Assembly: GCA_964370965.1 (NCBI GenBank)
Contig: CAYJLW010000004.1
Location: forward strand, 62,001-126,000
DNA: 64,000 bases
Source: CAYJLW01 sp964370965
Lineage (GTDB): Bacteria > Actinomycetota > Acidimicrobiia > UBA2766
Direction: 5' to 3'
The translations under genes and the position numbers were made by a program. This document shows, piece after piece, positions 57,386 to 64,000 of this stretch (its first letter is position 1; each line of letters begins with the position of its first letter). The notes beneath the pieces were generated by a model that saw only the letters and a list, made by a program, of their open reading frames with translations, was not told where the DNA came from and made no database searches.

Positions 57386-57989
57386 GGTCGTTCCCTCCTT
57401 GGGGGACGGAGTTGGTGCGGGCCGCCACAGCGGTCGTGCGGGAGCGGCTTCTCGTCCGGGGCGCCCGCCGGGGGGCGAGGATCCGGACGAGAACCAGGAA
57501 GAGCGTGAGCAGCGTCACGCCCAGAACCGCGAGACGTACCCAGGGGTGACCGGTGTCCGTTCCGGCGGTGAGCAGGTGGAGGGTGGCGACGAGGTAGAGA
57601 GGCAGGCTGGAGAGGTGCACGGCCCGCCAGAGCCGGTTCGAGAGATGGCGCTTCAGCACCGAGGTCGCCTCGACGGCGACGAGGCCGTAGAGCGCCGTGA
57701 TGCCCCAGGCGACCGGGCCCGGGTGCCACTTCGAGGCGAGGGGTATGAGCAGTTCGGCGAGGCCGAAGTGCGCGTAGCTGTCGGCGACCAGGGCGAGCAT
57801 GTGGACCAGTGTGAAGACGACCGCGAGCGCCCCCAGGAAGCGATGCAGGTCCGAGAGCCACGCCGGTTTCGGCTTGCTCCCCAGGGTCCTCGTCGACAAG
57901 AGGAGACCCCACAGCACCGACGCCGCCAGCAGCGCCCACGCCGTGAGGCCACTTGCCCGCGCGACGTACCACCAGAGTTTCGTGCTCAT
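57189..57989 (-). CDS. ferric-reductase-like heme membrane protein
   Basis: 266 residues in frame. Six membrane helices in residues 1-190 with histidines at positions expected for two b-type hemes: LHRFLGALAVVFTLVHML and RAVHLSSLPLYLVATLHLL (family PF01794). The family moves electrons across membranes, often to flavins or metal. After about residue 200 the frame becomes charged and continues 197 bases into the next gene, so the natural end is probably near 57400 and a stop may be lost or missed. The ATG overlaps the apbE stop (ATGA). Confidence 0.8.
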   Translation of the reverse strand: MSTKLWWYVARASGLTAWALLAASVLWGLLLSTRTLGSKPKPAWLSDLHRFLGALAVVFTLVHMLALVADSYAHFGLAELLIPLASKWHPGPVAWGITALYGLVAVEATSVLKRHLSNRLWRAVHLSSLPLYLVATLHLLTAGTDTGHPWVRLAVLGVTLLTLFLVLVRILAPRRAPRTRSRSRTTAVAARTNSVPQGGNDHEEGNSDHRRRGGLARDRLGRPGDGLLRGPHRPQRGEGNDPVCEERTGDRPEGEPVGDPVTAGHS

Positions 57990-58894
57990 GCGGGACGCGT
58001 CTCCAGGTCGCGTGTGCAGTGGACGCCGCCGGTCGTGTCCACCACGAGCCCCGCCAGGCCCGCGTCGGCGAGGAGTGCGAGAGCGTTGGCGGCACCGGCC
58101 ACGAAGGCCGCCTTCGACATCACTTCGGCGTGCCAGGCCGCGCCGGCGACGACCGTCACGGAGGCCACGTCGGAACAGGCCGAGTCGCCCGTGGCGGGGT
58201 CGATGACGTGGTGGCGGACACCCGTGTCGGTGTTCCACCGGCGCCGGGCCGACGTCGTCGTCGCCACCGCCCCTTCCGTGAGGACGATCGTCGCCACCAC
58301 GGCGCGCGGTTCGCGGCCGTGGGGGCTCTCGACGTCGACGAGCCAACCAGCGCCGTCGGGGTCGGCGCCGAAAGCGCGCAGGTCCCCACCGATGTTCACG
58401 AGGGCGCCGGCGGCCCCCCCGGCGACGAGGTCCGTGGCGACGAGGTCGGCAGCGTGGCCCTTGCCGATGCCCCCTGGGTCGAAGCCCACGCCCGCGGGCA
58501 GCGTGACTGCGCGCACGGCGGGGTCGAGGCGGATCCCGCCGGCACCTGGGACTTGGGGGGCCGCGACGGCGTGGTGCAGAGGGCCGAGGTCCTCGAATGT
58601 GCGGTCATAGCCTGCGGCCACGACGGCGTCGAGGACGGTGGGGTCGAAACGTCCCTCCGTGAGGCGCCAGCCGTCCACCGCGAGGGCGACGAGCGCGAAC
58701 GTCTCGGGGGAGACCCGCACCGGGACGTCGTGGTGGTCGTTCAGCCGCGACACCTCGCTGTCCGGGAGGAAGCGACTCCAGCGGGTCTCGAGGCTCTCGA
58801 CGCGTCGCCGCGCGCCGGCAGGGGCGTCGTCGCCGGAGCCCACGACGACGACGTGGACGTCGGTGCCCATCGCCCGGAAGCGCGTCTCGGTCAC
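57986..58894 (-). CDS. apbE: FAD:protein FMN transferase
   Basis: 302 residues of the ApbE family, which attaches FMN to a threonine or serine of a target protein using FAD. TRFRAMGTDVHVVVVG opens the domain, followed by DPGGIGKGHAADLV (about 158-171), ALVNIGGDLRAFG and RHHVIDPATGDSACSDVASV, the FAD-binding and catalytic segments. No N-terminal signal is seen, so modification may occur in the cytoplasm, or the start is different. No standard FMN-binding domain protein lies in the operon, which leaves the target open. The GTG at 58894 has GGGAG five bases upstream. Confidence 0.9.
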   Translation of the reverse strand: MTETRFRAMGTDVHVVVVGSGDDAPAGARRRVESLETRWSRFLPDSEVSRLNDHHDVPVRVSPETFALVALAVDGWRLTEGRFDPTVLDAVVAAGYDRTFEDLGPLHHAVAAPQVPGAGGIRLDPAVRAVTLPAGVGFDPGGIGKGHAADLVATDLVAGGAAGALVNIGGDLRAFGADPDGAGWLVDVESPHGREPRAVVATIVLTEGAVATTTSARRRWNTDTGVRHHVIDPATGDSACSDVASVTVVAGAAWHAEVMSKAAFVAGAANALALLADAGLAGLVVDTTGGVHCTRDLETRPA

Positions 58895-58907
58895 CGGGGC
58901 TCCCACG

Positions 58908-59285
58908 TCAACTTCCCCGTGAACGCGAGCGGGCCCGGGCCCGGCGCACCGGTGCCCGCCGGACGGAGCCACCACCCGGTGCGGAGGCGGCGGCTGCGGG
59001 CACCGGCGCCGGGTCGGGCGCGGGGCGATGGATGACGATGACGATCTTGCGGGGCGGGGGAGGGGGCTGCGACCAGGCCACGGGGGCCGCCGCGGTCCCG
59101 GTGGCGCCCGCCGTGCCCGGGGAGGGGTCGCCCGCCATGGCGGCCACGACCCCCATGGTCCCGGCGGCGCTCAAGCCGGCGGCGACGATGCGCCCGCCGA
59201 GCGCCGGGCGGGGCCGCCGGGGACGTCCGGCAGCGGCGGCTCCGGGGCCGGCCTTCGTGGTGCGGTCTCGAGGTGCCTCTGACAT
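58908..59285 (-). CDS. membrane-anchored Pro/Ala-rich protein, first gene of the apbE operon
   Basis: 125 residues. A basic, Arg/Pro-rich N-terminus, one hydrophobic helix (IVAAGLSAAGTMGVVAAMAG, about 36-55), then a linker containing PPPPPRKIVIVIHRPAP and a basic tail. The PPPPPRKIV segment also occurs in the last protein of the operon, so the two are paralogues flanking apbE and the ferric-reductase-like gene. Function unknown. apbE starts 13 bases downstream. Confidence 0.62.
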   Translation of the reverse strand: MSEAPRDRTTKAGPGAAAAGRPRRPRPALGGRIVAAGLSAAGTMGVVAAMAGDPSPGTAGATGTAAAPVAWSQPPPPPRKIVIVIHRPAPDPAPVPAAAASAPGGGSVRRAPVRRARARSRSRGS

Positions 59286-59422
59286 GTCGCGTCGGTCTCC
59301 GTGGTGTGCCTGTGCAGCCCACGGTAGGGAGGGCGGGGCAAGCGCCACTCCAGGCGACTTCCAAGACTCGGCAAAGAAGGCCGGGCGACGGCGGAACGCC
59401 CGGATCGCCACCGGACAGGCCG

Positions 59423-59428
59423 TATCCT
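59423..59428 (+). promoter_or_regulatory. -10 element TATCCT of pepN
   Basis: TATCCT ends exactly seven bases before the ATG at 59435 (leaderless). No clear -35 and no Shine-Dalgarno. Confidence 0.5.
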
Positions 59429-59434
59429 GTCGGG

Positions 59435-62050
59435 ATGCCAGAGGAGGAGCAGAGCCCCTACCGTCTGCCCCGTGCCGTCGTGCCGGGGCGCTACGACGTC
59501 ACCCTCACCCCTGACCTCGCCGCCGCCACCTTCACGGGCGACGTCAAGATCGCGCTCGACGTTCGGGAGGCCACGGACACGGTCGTCCTGAACGCCGCTG
59601 AGCTCGACGTCACAGCCGCGTGGGTCGCGGACGGCGCAGGCACGAGCCGCGAAGCGAAGGTCGCCTACGACATGGAGACCGAGAGGGTCACTCTGACCCT
59701 GGAGGGGGCTGTGGCGTCCGGGGCCGCCACCCTGCACGCCGAGTTCCGCGGAGTCCTCAACGACAAGCTGCGGGGCTTCTACCGTTCCACCTTTACCGGC
59801 GGCGACGGCGTCGAGCACGTCGTCGCCGCCACCCAGATGGAGGCGACGGACGCCCGCCGGGTCTTCCCCTGTTTCGACGAGCCCGACCTGAAGGCGGTCT
59901 TCGGAGTGACCCTTGTGGTTCCCGAGGGCCTCGCGGCGGTGTCGAACGCCGCCGTCGTCTCCGAGGAGTCCACCGGCGACGGCCGCCGCCGTGTGCGCTT
60001 CGCCGACACGATCCCGATGTCCACGTATCTCCTCGCCTTCGTGGTCGGCCCCCTGGAGGCCACGGCGGCTGTGGACGTCGACGGCGTCCCCGTCCGCGTT
60101 CTGCACCCTCCGGGCAAGGACCACCTCTGCGTGTACGCCCTGGAGGTGGCGGCTTTCGCCCTGCGCTGGTTCGGCGCCTACTACGCCATCCCGTACCCGG
60201 GCGACAAGCTCGACCTCGTGGCCCTGCCGGACTTCGCGGCCGGCGCGATGGAGAACCTGGGCTGCGTCACCTTCCGGGAGGCACTGCTTCTCCTCGACCC
60301 GGCCACGGCGACCCAGCATGAGCAAGCCGTGGTGGCAGAGATCGTCGCCCACGAGCTCGCCCACATGTGGTTCGGCGACCTCGTCACGATGAAGTGGTGG
60401 AACGGCATCTGGTTGAACGAGGCGTTCGCCACCTTCATGGAGGTCGCCGCCGTCGACGCGTTCCGTCCCGCCTGGGACCGCTGGACGCACTTCGGCCTGG
60501 AACGCTCCGCCGCCTTCGACGTCGACGCTCTCGACAGCACACGGCCGATCGAGTATCCGGTGGTGTCCCCGGACGACGCGGACGGCATGTTCGACGTTCT
60601 CACGTACCAGAAGGGCGCTTCCGTGCTGCGCATGCTGGAGCAGTTCCTGGGCGAGGACGGCTTCCGGGAAGGGATAAGGGCCTACCTGGATGCGCACAGG
60701 TTCGGGAACACGGAGACCGGTGACCTGTGGGACGCGATCGAGGGTGTCACCGGGGAGCCCGCCCGGCGGATCATGGACTCGTGGATCTTCCAGGGTGGGT
60801 TCCCGCTGGTGTCCGTGGAGCGCCACGGGGGTGCCCTCCGACTCACCCAGCGACGGTTTCGCTACCAGGATGGCGGGGGGCAGGGCCTGAGCGGCCCTCT
60901 GAGCGGGGGGCAGGGCCTGAGCGGCCCTCTGAGCGGGGAACACAGCCCGGCGTCGTGGCCGGTGCCGCTCATCCTGCGTGACGGGGGCGGCGCCGAGCAC
61001 CGGGTGCTCCTCGAGGAGGAGACCGATGAGGTCGTCGTCGACGCCCCGGGGCCCGTCGTCGCGAACGCTGGTGGCCACGGCTTCTACCGCGTGGCCTACG
61101 GCCCCGACCTCCTCGAGGAGCTCACGCACGTCTTGGGCGAACTCGCCCCCGTGGAGCGCTACGGGCTTCTCGACGACACCTGGGCCGCGGTCCTCGCCGG
61201 GGCGACGCCGGCGCCGGAGTTCCTCGGCCTCGTACGACGCTGCAGCACGGAGACATACGCCGGGATCTGGCGACTTCTCGCGGGCTGCCTGGGCGCCCTC
61301 GACCGCATCGTCGAGGGCGACGCCCGCGAGGCGTTGGCGGGGATCGTGCGCGACACCGCGGGGGCCGCTTTCGGGAGGCTCGGGTGGGAGCCCGGCGGGG
61401 GCGAGGGCGACCTGGTCAGGGAGGCCCGCGGCGTGCTCGTGGGGCTCCTGGGCGACGTCGGTGCCGACACCGAGGTCCGGGAGCGGGCCCGCGGGCTCCA
61501 CGACCTCTACCTGGCCGACGCGGCGGCGGTGGAGCCGAACGTGGCCGCGGCCGTCGTGGGCGTGGTGGCGCTCACCGGTGACGTCGGCGACTACGAGGTC
61601 TTCCTGGGACGGTTCCACGGCGCTTCCACGCCCCAGGAGGAGCTCCGTTACCTCTACGCCCTTCCCGTCTTCCCCGGCCGCGACCTGTTCGAGCGCACGC
61701 TGGCGATGACCCTGACCGACGACGTCCGCACCCAGAACGCGCCCTTCGTCCTCGGCCGGGCCATGGGGAACCGCCAACAGGGACTCCGGGCGTGGGAGTT
61801 CGTCCGCGACCACTGGGCGGAGGTCAACGAGCGCTTCCCGCCCAACACGATCAGCCGCATGCTCGCCGGGATCCGCGCACTGTCCCGTCCCGAAGTGGCC
61901 GCGGACATCGGGGCGTTCTTCGCCGTACACGAGGTCCCGCAGGCAGGCAAGATGCTCGACCAGCACCTCGAGAAGCTTCGCGTCAACGTTGCTCTGCGTG
62001 AACGCGAGGCCTCCCGCCTGGCGGCTGCTCTCACCGCCCCCACCCTGTAG
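59435..62050 (+). CDS. pepN: aminopeptidase N (M1 metallopeptidase)
   Basis: 871 residues. Exopeptidase motif GAMENLGCVTFRE (about 269-281) and zinc motif HELAHMWFGD followed by NEAFATFMEV give the HExxH-x18-E site. An ERAP1-like helical C-terminal domain fills the last third. It removes N-terminal residues from peptides in the cytoplasm. A perfect 30-base tandem repeat at 60873-60932 encodes GQGLSGPLSG twice in the linker before the C-terminal domain. The start at 59435 fits the leaderless -10; upstream codons are antisense to the divergent gene. Confidence 0.93.
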   Translation: MPEEEQSPYRLPRAVVPGRYDVTLTPDLAAATFTGDVKIALDVREATDTVVLNAAELDVTAAWVADGAGTSREAKVAYDMETERVTLTLEGAVASGAATLHAEFRGVLNDKLRGFYRSTFTGGDGVEHVVAATQMEATDARRVFPCFDEPDLKAVFGVTLVVPEGLAAVSNAAVVSEESTGDGRRRVRFADTIPMSTYLLAFVVGPLEATAAVDVDGVPVRVLHPPGKDHLCVYALEVAAFALRWFGAYYAIPYPGDKLDLVALPDFAAGAMENLGCVTFREALLLLDPATATQHEQAVVAEIVAHELAHMWFGDLVTMKWWNGIWLNEAFATFMEVAAVDAFRPAWDRWTHFGLERSAAFDVDALDSTRPIEYPVVSPDDADGMFDVLTYQKGASVLRMLEQFLGEDGFREGIRAYLDAHRFGNTETGDLWDAIEGVTGEPARRIMDSWIFQGGFPLVSVERHGGALRLTQRRFRYQDGGGQGLSGPLSGGQGLSGPLSGEHSPASWPVPLILRDGGGAEHRVLLEEETDEVVVDAPGPVVANAGGHGFYRVAYGPDLLEELTHVLGELAPVERYGLLDDTWAAVLAGATPAPEFLGLVRRCSTETYAGIWRLLAGCLGALDRIVEGDAREALAGIVRDTAGAAFGRLGWEPGGGEGDLVREARGVLVGLLGDVGADTEVRERARGLHDLYLADAAAVEPNVAAAVVGVVALTGDVGDYEVFLGRFHGASTPQEELRYLYALPVFPGRDLFERTLAMTLTDDVRTQNAPFVLGRAMGNRQQGLRAWEFVRDHWAEVNERFPPNTISRMLAGIRALSRPEVAADIGAFFAVHEVPQAGKMLDQHLEKLRVNVALREREASRLAAALTAPTL
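60873..60932 (+). repeat. 30-bp tandem duplication inside pepN
   Basis: Two exact 30-base units with a partial third (60933-60938). In frame, it adds ten residues (GQGLSGPLSG) per unit. Confidence 0.85.
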
Positions 62051-62078
62051 GGGTTCCGGCTTCCCCGCCGTCGCGCTG

Positions 62079-62084
62079 TAGCCT
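62079..62084 (+). promoter_or_regulatory. -10 element TAGCCT before the ABC1 kinase gene
   Basis: TAGCCT, then about 31 bases of leader and a GGGGGG ribosome binding site before the GTG at 62122. Confidence 0.35.
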
Positions 62085-62121
62085 CTCCCGATCCTCTGAC
62101 CGCCGCTGCTGGGGGGACTCC

Positions 62122-63507
62122 GTGGGCAAGAGCGACGCGCCGCTCCCCAAGGGACGCCTCGGGCGCGCCCGGCGCGCAGGGTTCCTCGGCCTCGGCTCCG
62201 GCACCCGCCTCGCGATGACGAACGCCCGCACTCTGGGCCGCTCGGCTGATCGCAAGGACGAGGTCTGGCGCGAGTTCCACCGCCGCACCGCCGAGCAGAT
62301 GCGTCTCGTACTTGGCGAGATGAAGGGCGCCTCGATGAAGCTGGGACAGATCATGTCCTTCGTGGACTCGGGGATGATCCCGCCGGAGTACGCCGAGCTG
62401 TACCACGACGTCCTCGCCGATCTGCGGGACTCCGCCCCCCCAATGCCCTTCGAGACCGTCGCCGCCGTGGTGGAGGACGACACGGGCCGGCGCCTCACCG
62501 AGACCTTCGCCGCCTTCGACGAGGAGCCCTCGGCGGCGGCGTCGATCGGCCAGGTGCACTCTGCCCGCCTCCACGACGGTCGCCGTGTCGTCGTGAAGGT
62601 GCAGTACCCCGGTGTGGACGTCGCCATGGCGGCAGACGTCAAGAATGCCGCCGGCTTCGTCTGGCTCGCACCCCTCGTGGCCCCGGGCCTCGACGCCGGT
62701 CCCCTGTTCGAGGAGATGAAGTCGTCCCTGCTCGCCGAGCTCGACTACGAGGCCGAGGGCCGCCATCAGCGCCGCTTCGCCGCGGCCTACCGCGATCACC
62801 CGTTCGTGGTCGTGCCCGAGCCGGTGAGCGAGCTCTGCGGGCGCCGTGTGCTCGTCGCCGAGGAGGTCCGGGGGGCGTCGTTCGACGAGATGCTGGAGCG
62901 CCCGGAGCGGGAACGCGACAGGGCGGGGGAGATCATCTTCCGCTTCGCCTACGGCACCCTGTACCGCTTCGGGTTCTTCAACGCCGACACCCACCCGGGG
63001 AACTACGCCTTCCTGGACGACGGGCGCGTGGCCTTCTACGACTTCGGCGCCGTCAAGGTCGTGCAGCCGGGGATCTGGGTGCAGTGGCTGCGCCTGGTGC
63101 GCGGCTTCCTGCGTGGGGACGCCGAAGGGCTCTTCGCCGACTGCGTGGAGACCGGCTTCGTGCGCCGCCCCGACAAGGTCGCCCCCGAACGCCTCCTCGA
63201 GTGGCTCCGCTGGGGTCCCGGGGGCCTCATCGCCGAGGACGCCGCGGTCACGGTCGACAGCGAGCGCGTGGGCGAGATCATCCGCACGGCGAGCGACCCC
63301 CGCGAGGACTGGTACGCCCTCACCCGCTGGCTGAACATGGAGCGCGACGCCGTTCTCATCGGCCGCATGCAGGTGGGCGTGCTCGCCGTCCTCGCGAAGT
63401 TGCGGGCCACGGCGAACTGGCACCGCATCGCCCGGGAGTGGGTCTTCGAGGCGCCTCCGGCGACCCCCCTGGGCGCCGCCGACGCCGCCTACTTCGCCGA
63501 GGAGTGA
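62122..63507 (+). CDS. ABC1/UbiB family atypical kinase
   Basis: 461 residues. The family-specific KxGQ motif (GASMKLGQIMSF, about 72-83), the alanine-rich loop EPSAAASIGQVHSA that replaces the P-loop, the catalytic lysine in VVVKVQYPG, ADTHPGNYAFLDDG and the metal-binding DFG in FYDFGAVK are all visible. Family members support quinone biosynthesis or lipid homeostasis through ATPase activity. GGGGGG lies five bases before the GTG. A hairpin separates it from the convergent next gene. Confidence 0.9.
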   Translation: MGKSDAPLPKGRLGRARRAGFLGLGSGTRLAMTNARTLGRSADRKDEVWREFHRRTAEQMRLVLGEMKGASMKLGQIMSFVDSGMIPPEYAELYHDVLADLRDSAPPMPFETVAAVVEDDTGRRLTETFAAFDEEPSAAASIGQVHSARLHDGRRVVVKVQYPGVDVAMAADVKNAAGFVWLAPLVAPGLDAGPLFEEMKSSLLAELDYEAEGRHQRRFAAAYRDHPFVVVPEPVSELCGRRVLVAEEVRGASFDEMLERPERERDRAGEIIFRFAYGTLYRFGFFNADTHPGNYAFLDDGRVAFYDFGAVKVVQPGIWVQWLRLVRGFLRGDAEGLFADCVETGFVRRPDKVAPERLLEWLRWGPGGLIAEDAAVTVDSERVGEIIRTASDPREDWYALTRWLNMERDAVLIGRMQVGVLAVLAKLRATANWHRIAREWVFEAPPATPLGAADAAYFAEE

Positions 63508-63565
63508 GCCCCGGTAGACGTATGCGGCGGTGTCCCGGCACCTCCACGCCGTCCCCAGAACCCAA

Positions 63566-63612
63566 CTGGGCGCGCCGCGCGTCGCATCTGACAGTGAGAA
63601 TGGCGCGCCCAG
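63566..63612. terminator. inverted repeat between convergent genes
   Basis: CTGGGCGCGCC and GGCGCGCCCAG (11 bp, perfect) with a 25-base loop, between the ABC1 kinase and the decarboxylase genes. Possible bidirectional terminator. Confidence 0.5.
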
Positions 63613-63636
63613 AAGCGGGCGCTCCGACCTCCGCGG

Positions 63637-64000
63637 TCACGCGTACAGGTCGTTGAGGAACTCGACGAGGAGGCGTTCCTTGAGGGGGGCGGGGAGGGCG
63701 TTGAGGATCTCGTTGATGCCCGCCATGCGTTCCGGGAGGCGGACGCCGTCTATGCCCGCCATGCCGAGCATGTTGCCGTAGGCCTCGTCGTCGAAGGCGG
63801 AGACGTCGAGGTCGGCGAGGGCGTGGAGCATGCCGGCGTCGGCGGTGCTCGCGGCCGTGAGGGCCCGGGCGGATTCCACGGCGTCTGCGAGGTCGGCGAG
63901 GAAGTCCTCCACCCACTTCTCCGACGCGGGGTTGACTGAGAGGTGGACGTTCTCCTTGGAGCCGTCGTAGGCGAGTTGGGGCTGCACGTACCAGCCCCGC
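63637..64000 (-). CDS. PLP-dependent group II decarboxylase family, C-terminal fragment
   Basis: Runs off the window; the last 120 or so residues are visible. GWYVQPQLAYDG, then ENVHLSVNPASEKWVEDFLA and a helical end (LKERLLVEFLNDLYA) match the small C-terminal domain of the group II decarboxylase/sphingosine-1-phosphate lyase branch of fold type I PLP enzymes. The PLP lysine lies outside the window. Substrate cannot be told. Confidence 0.75.
   Translation of the reverse strand, partial: RGWYVQPQLAYDGSKENVHLSVNPASEKWVEDFLADLADAVESARALTAASTADAGMLHALADLDVSAFDDEAYGNMLGMAGIDGVRLPERMAGINEILNALPAPLKERLLVEFLNDLYA

Overview
The window is high-GC, gene-dense DNA from an actinobacterium. Its gene content fits an aerobic to facultative member of the Actinomycetota, possibly Acidimicrobiia. 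The indications are F420-type enzymes (a luciferase-like oxidoreductase and a Ddn-type protein), many TetR regulators next to acyl-CoA genes, a DrrA/DrrB-type exporter, frequent GTG starts, and many genes with a -10 hexamer placed so that transcription would begin at the start codon. The taxon is inferred, not shown. Two runs of 100 N, one run of 10 N inside a poly-G/poly-C tract, and a gene broken inside near-identical repeats show that this is a draft or metagenome assembly.

Layout. 0-10 kb: a dienoyl-CoA isomerase-like crotonase, a Tat-exported phospholipase C-type phosphoesterase, a YhhN membrane protein, an APH-like/P-loop kinase fusion, a CAP-domain protein, an acyl-CoA synthetase, and a TetR-FAH-NTF2-like operon divergent from an F420-type oxidoreductase across a clear palindromic operator. 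11-17.7 kb: a His-rich four-helix membrane protein, an orphan molybdopterin oxidoreductase, and a CheB-CheR pair ending at an assembly gap. 17.8-30 kb: an acyltransferase, small enzymes, a YihY-type membrane protein and a 2,767-residue secreted repeat protein. 30-37.2 kb: two overlapping TetR genes, a shortened GH4-like protein, a RecB-like nuclease with a Cas4/AddB-type cysteine pattern, membrane proteins, a hydrolase, and a PD40/PKD secreted protein interrupted by an in-frame amber codon.

37.89-47.25 kb is an integrated element of about 9.3 kb in a tRNA-Val(GAC) gene. It is bounded by a 46-bp direct repeat of the tRNA 3' half. It carries a tyrosine integrase, an HTH gene divergent from the integrase over an inverted-repeat operator, a second excisionase-like HTH gene, a RecA-fold RepA-like ATPase with an iteron-like cluster in its 3' end, matching 25-bp arm-type repeats near both ends, and lipoprotein cargo including a PD40 beta-propeller protein. 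No transfer gene was seen, so it looks like a small replicating integrative element rather than a self-transmissible one.

47.4-64 kb is core-like: an ABC exporter pair, pyruvate:ferredoxin oxidoreductase with a dihydroorotate dehydrogenase-like partner, a long acyl-CoA dehydrogenase behind a perfect palindromic operator, a five-gene operon built on ApbE and a ferric-reductase-like heme membrane protein, an M1 aminopeptidase, an ABC1 kinase, and the end of a PLP-dependent decarboxylase. Together these suggest fatty-acid and acyl-CoA catabolism, low-potential electron transfer and flavin-linked trans-membrane redox chemistry.
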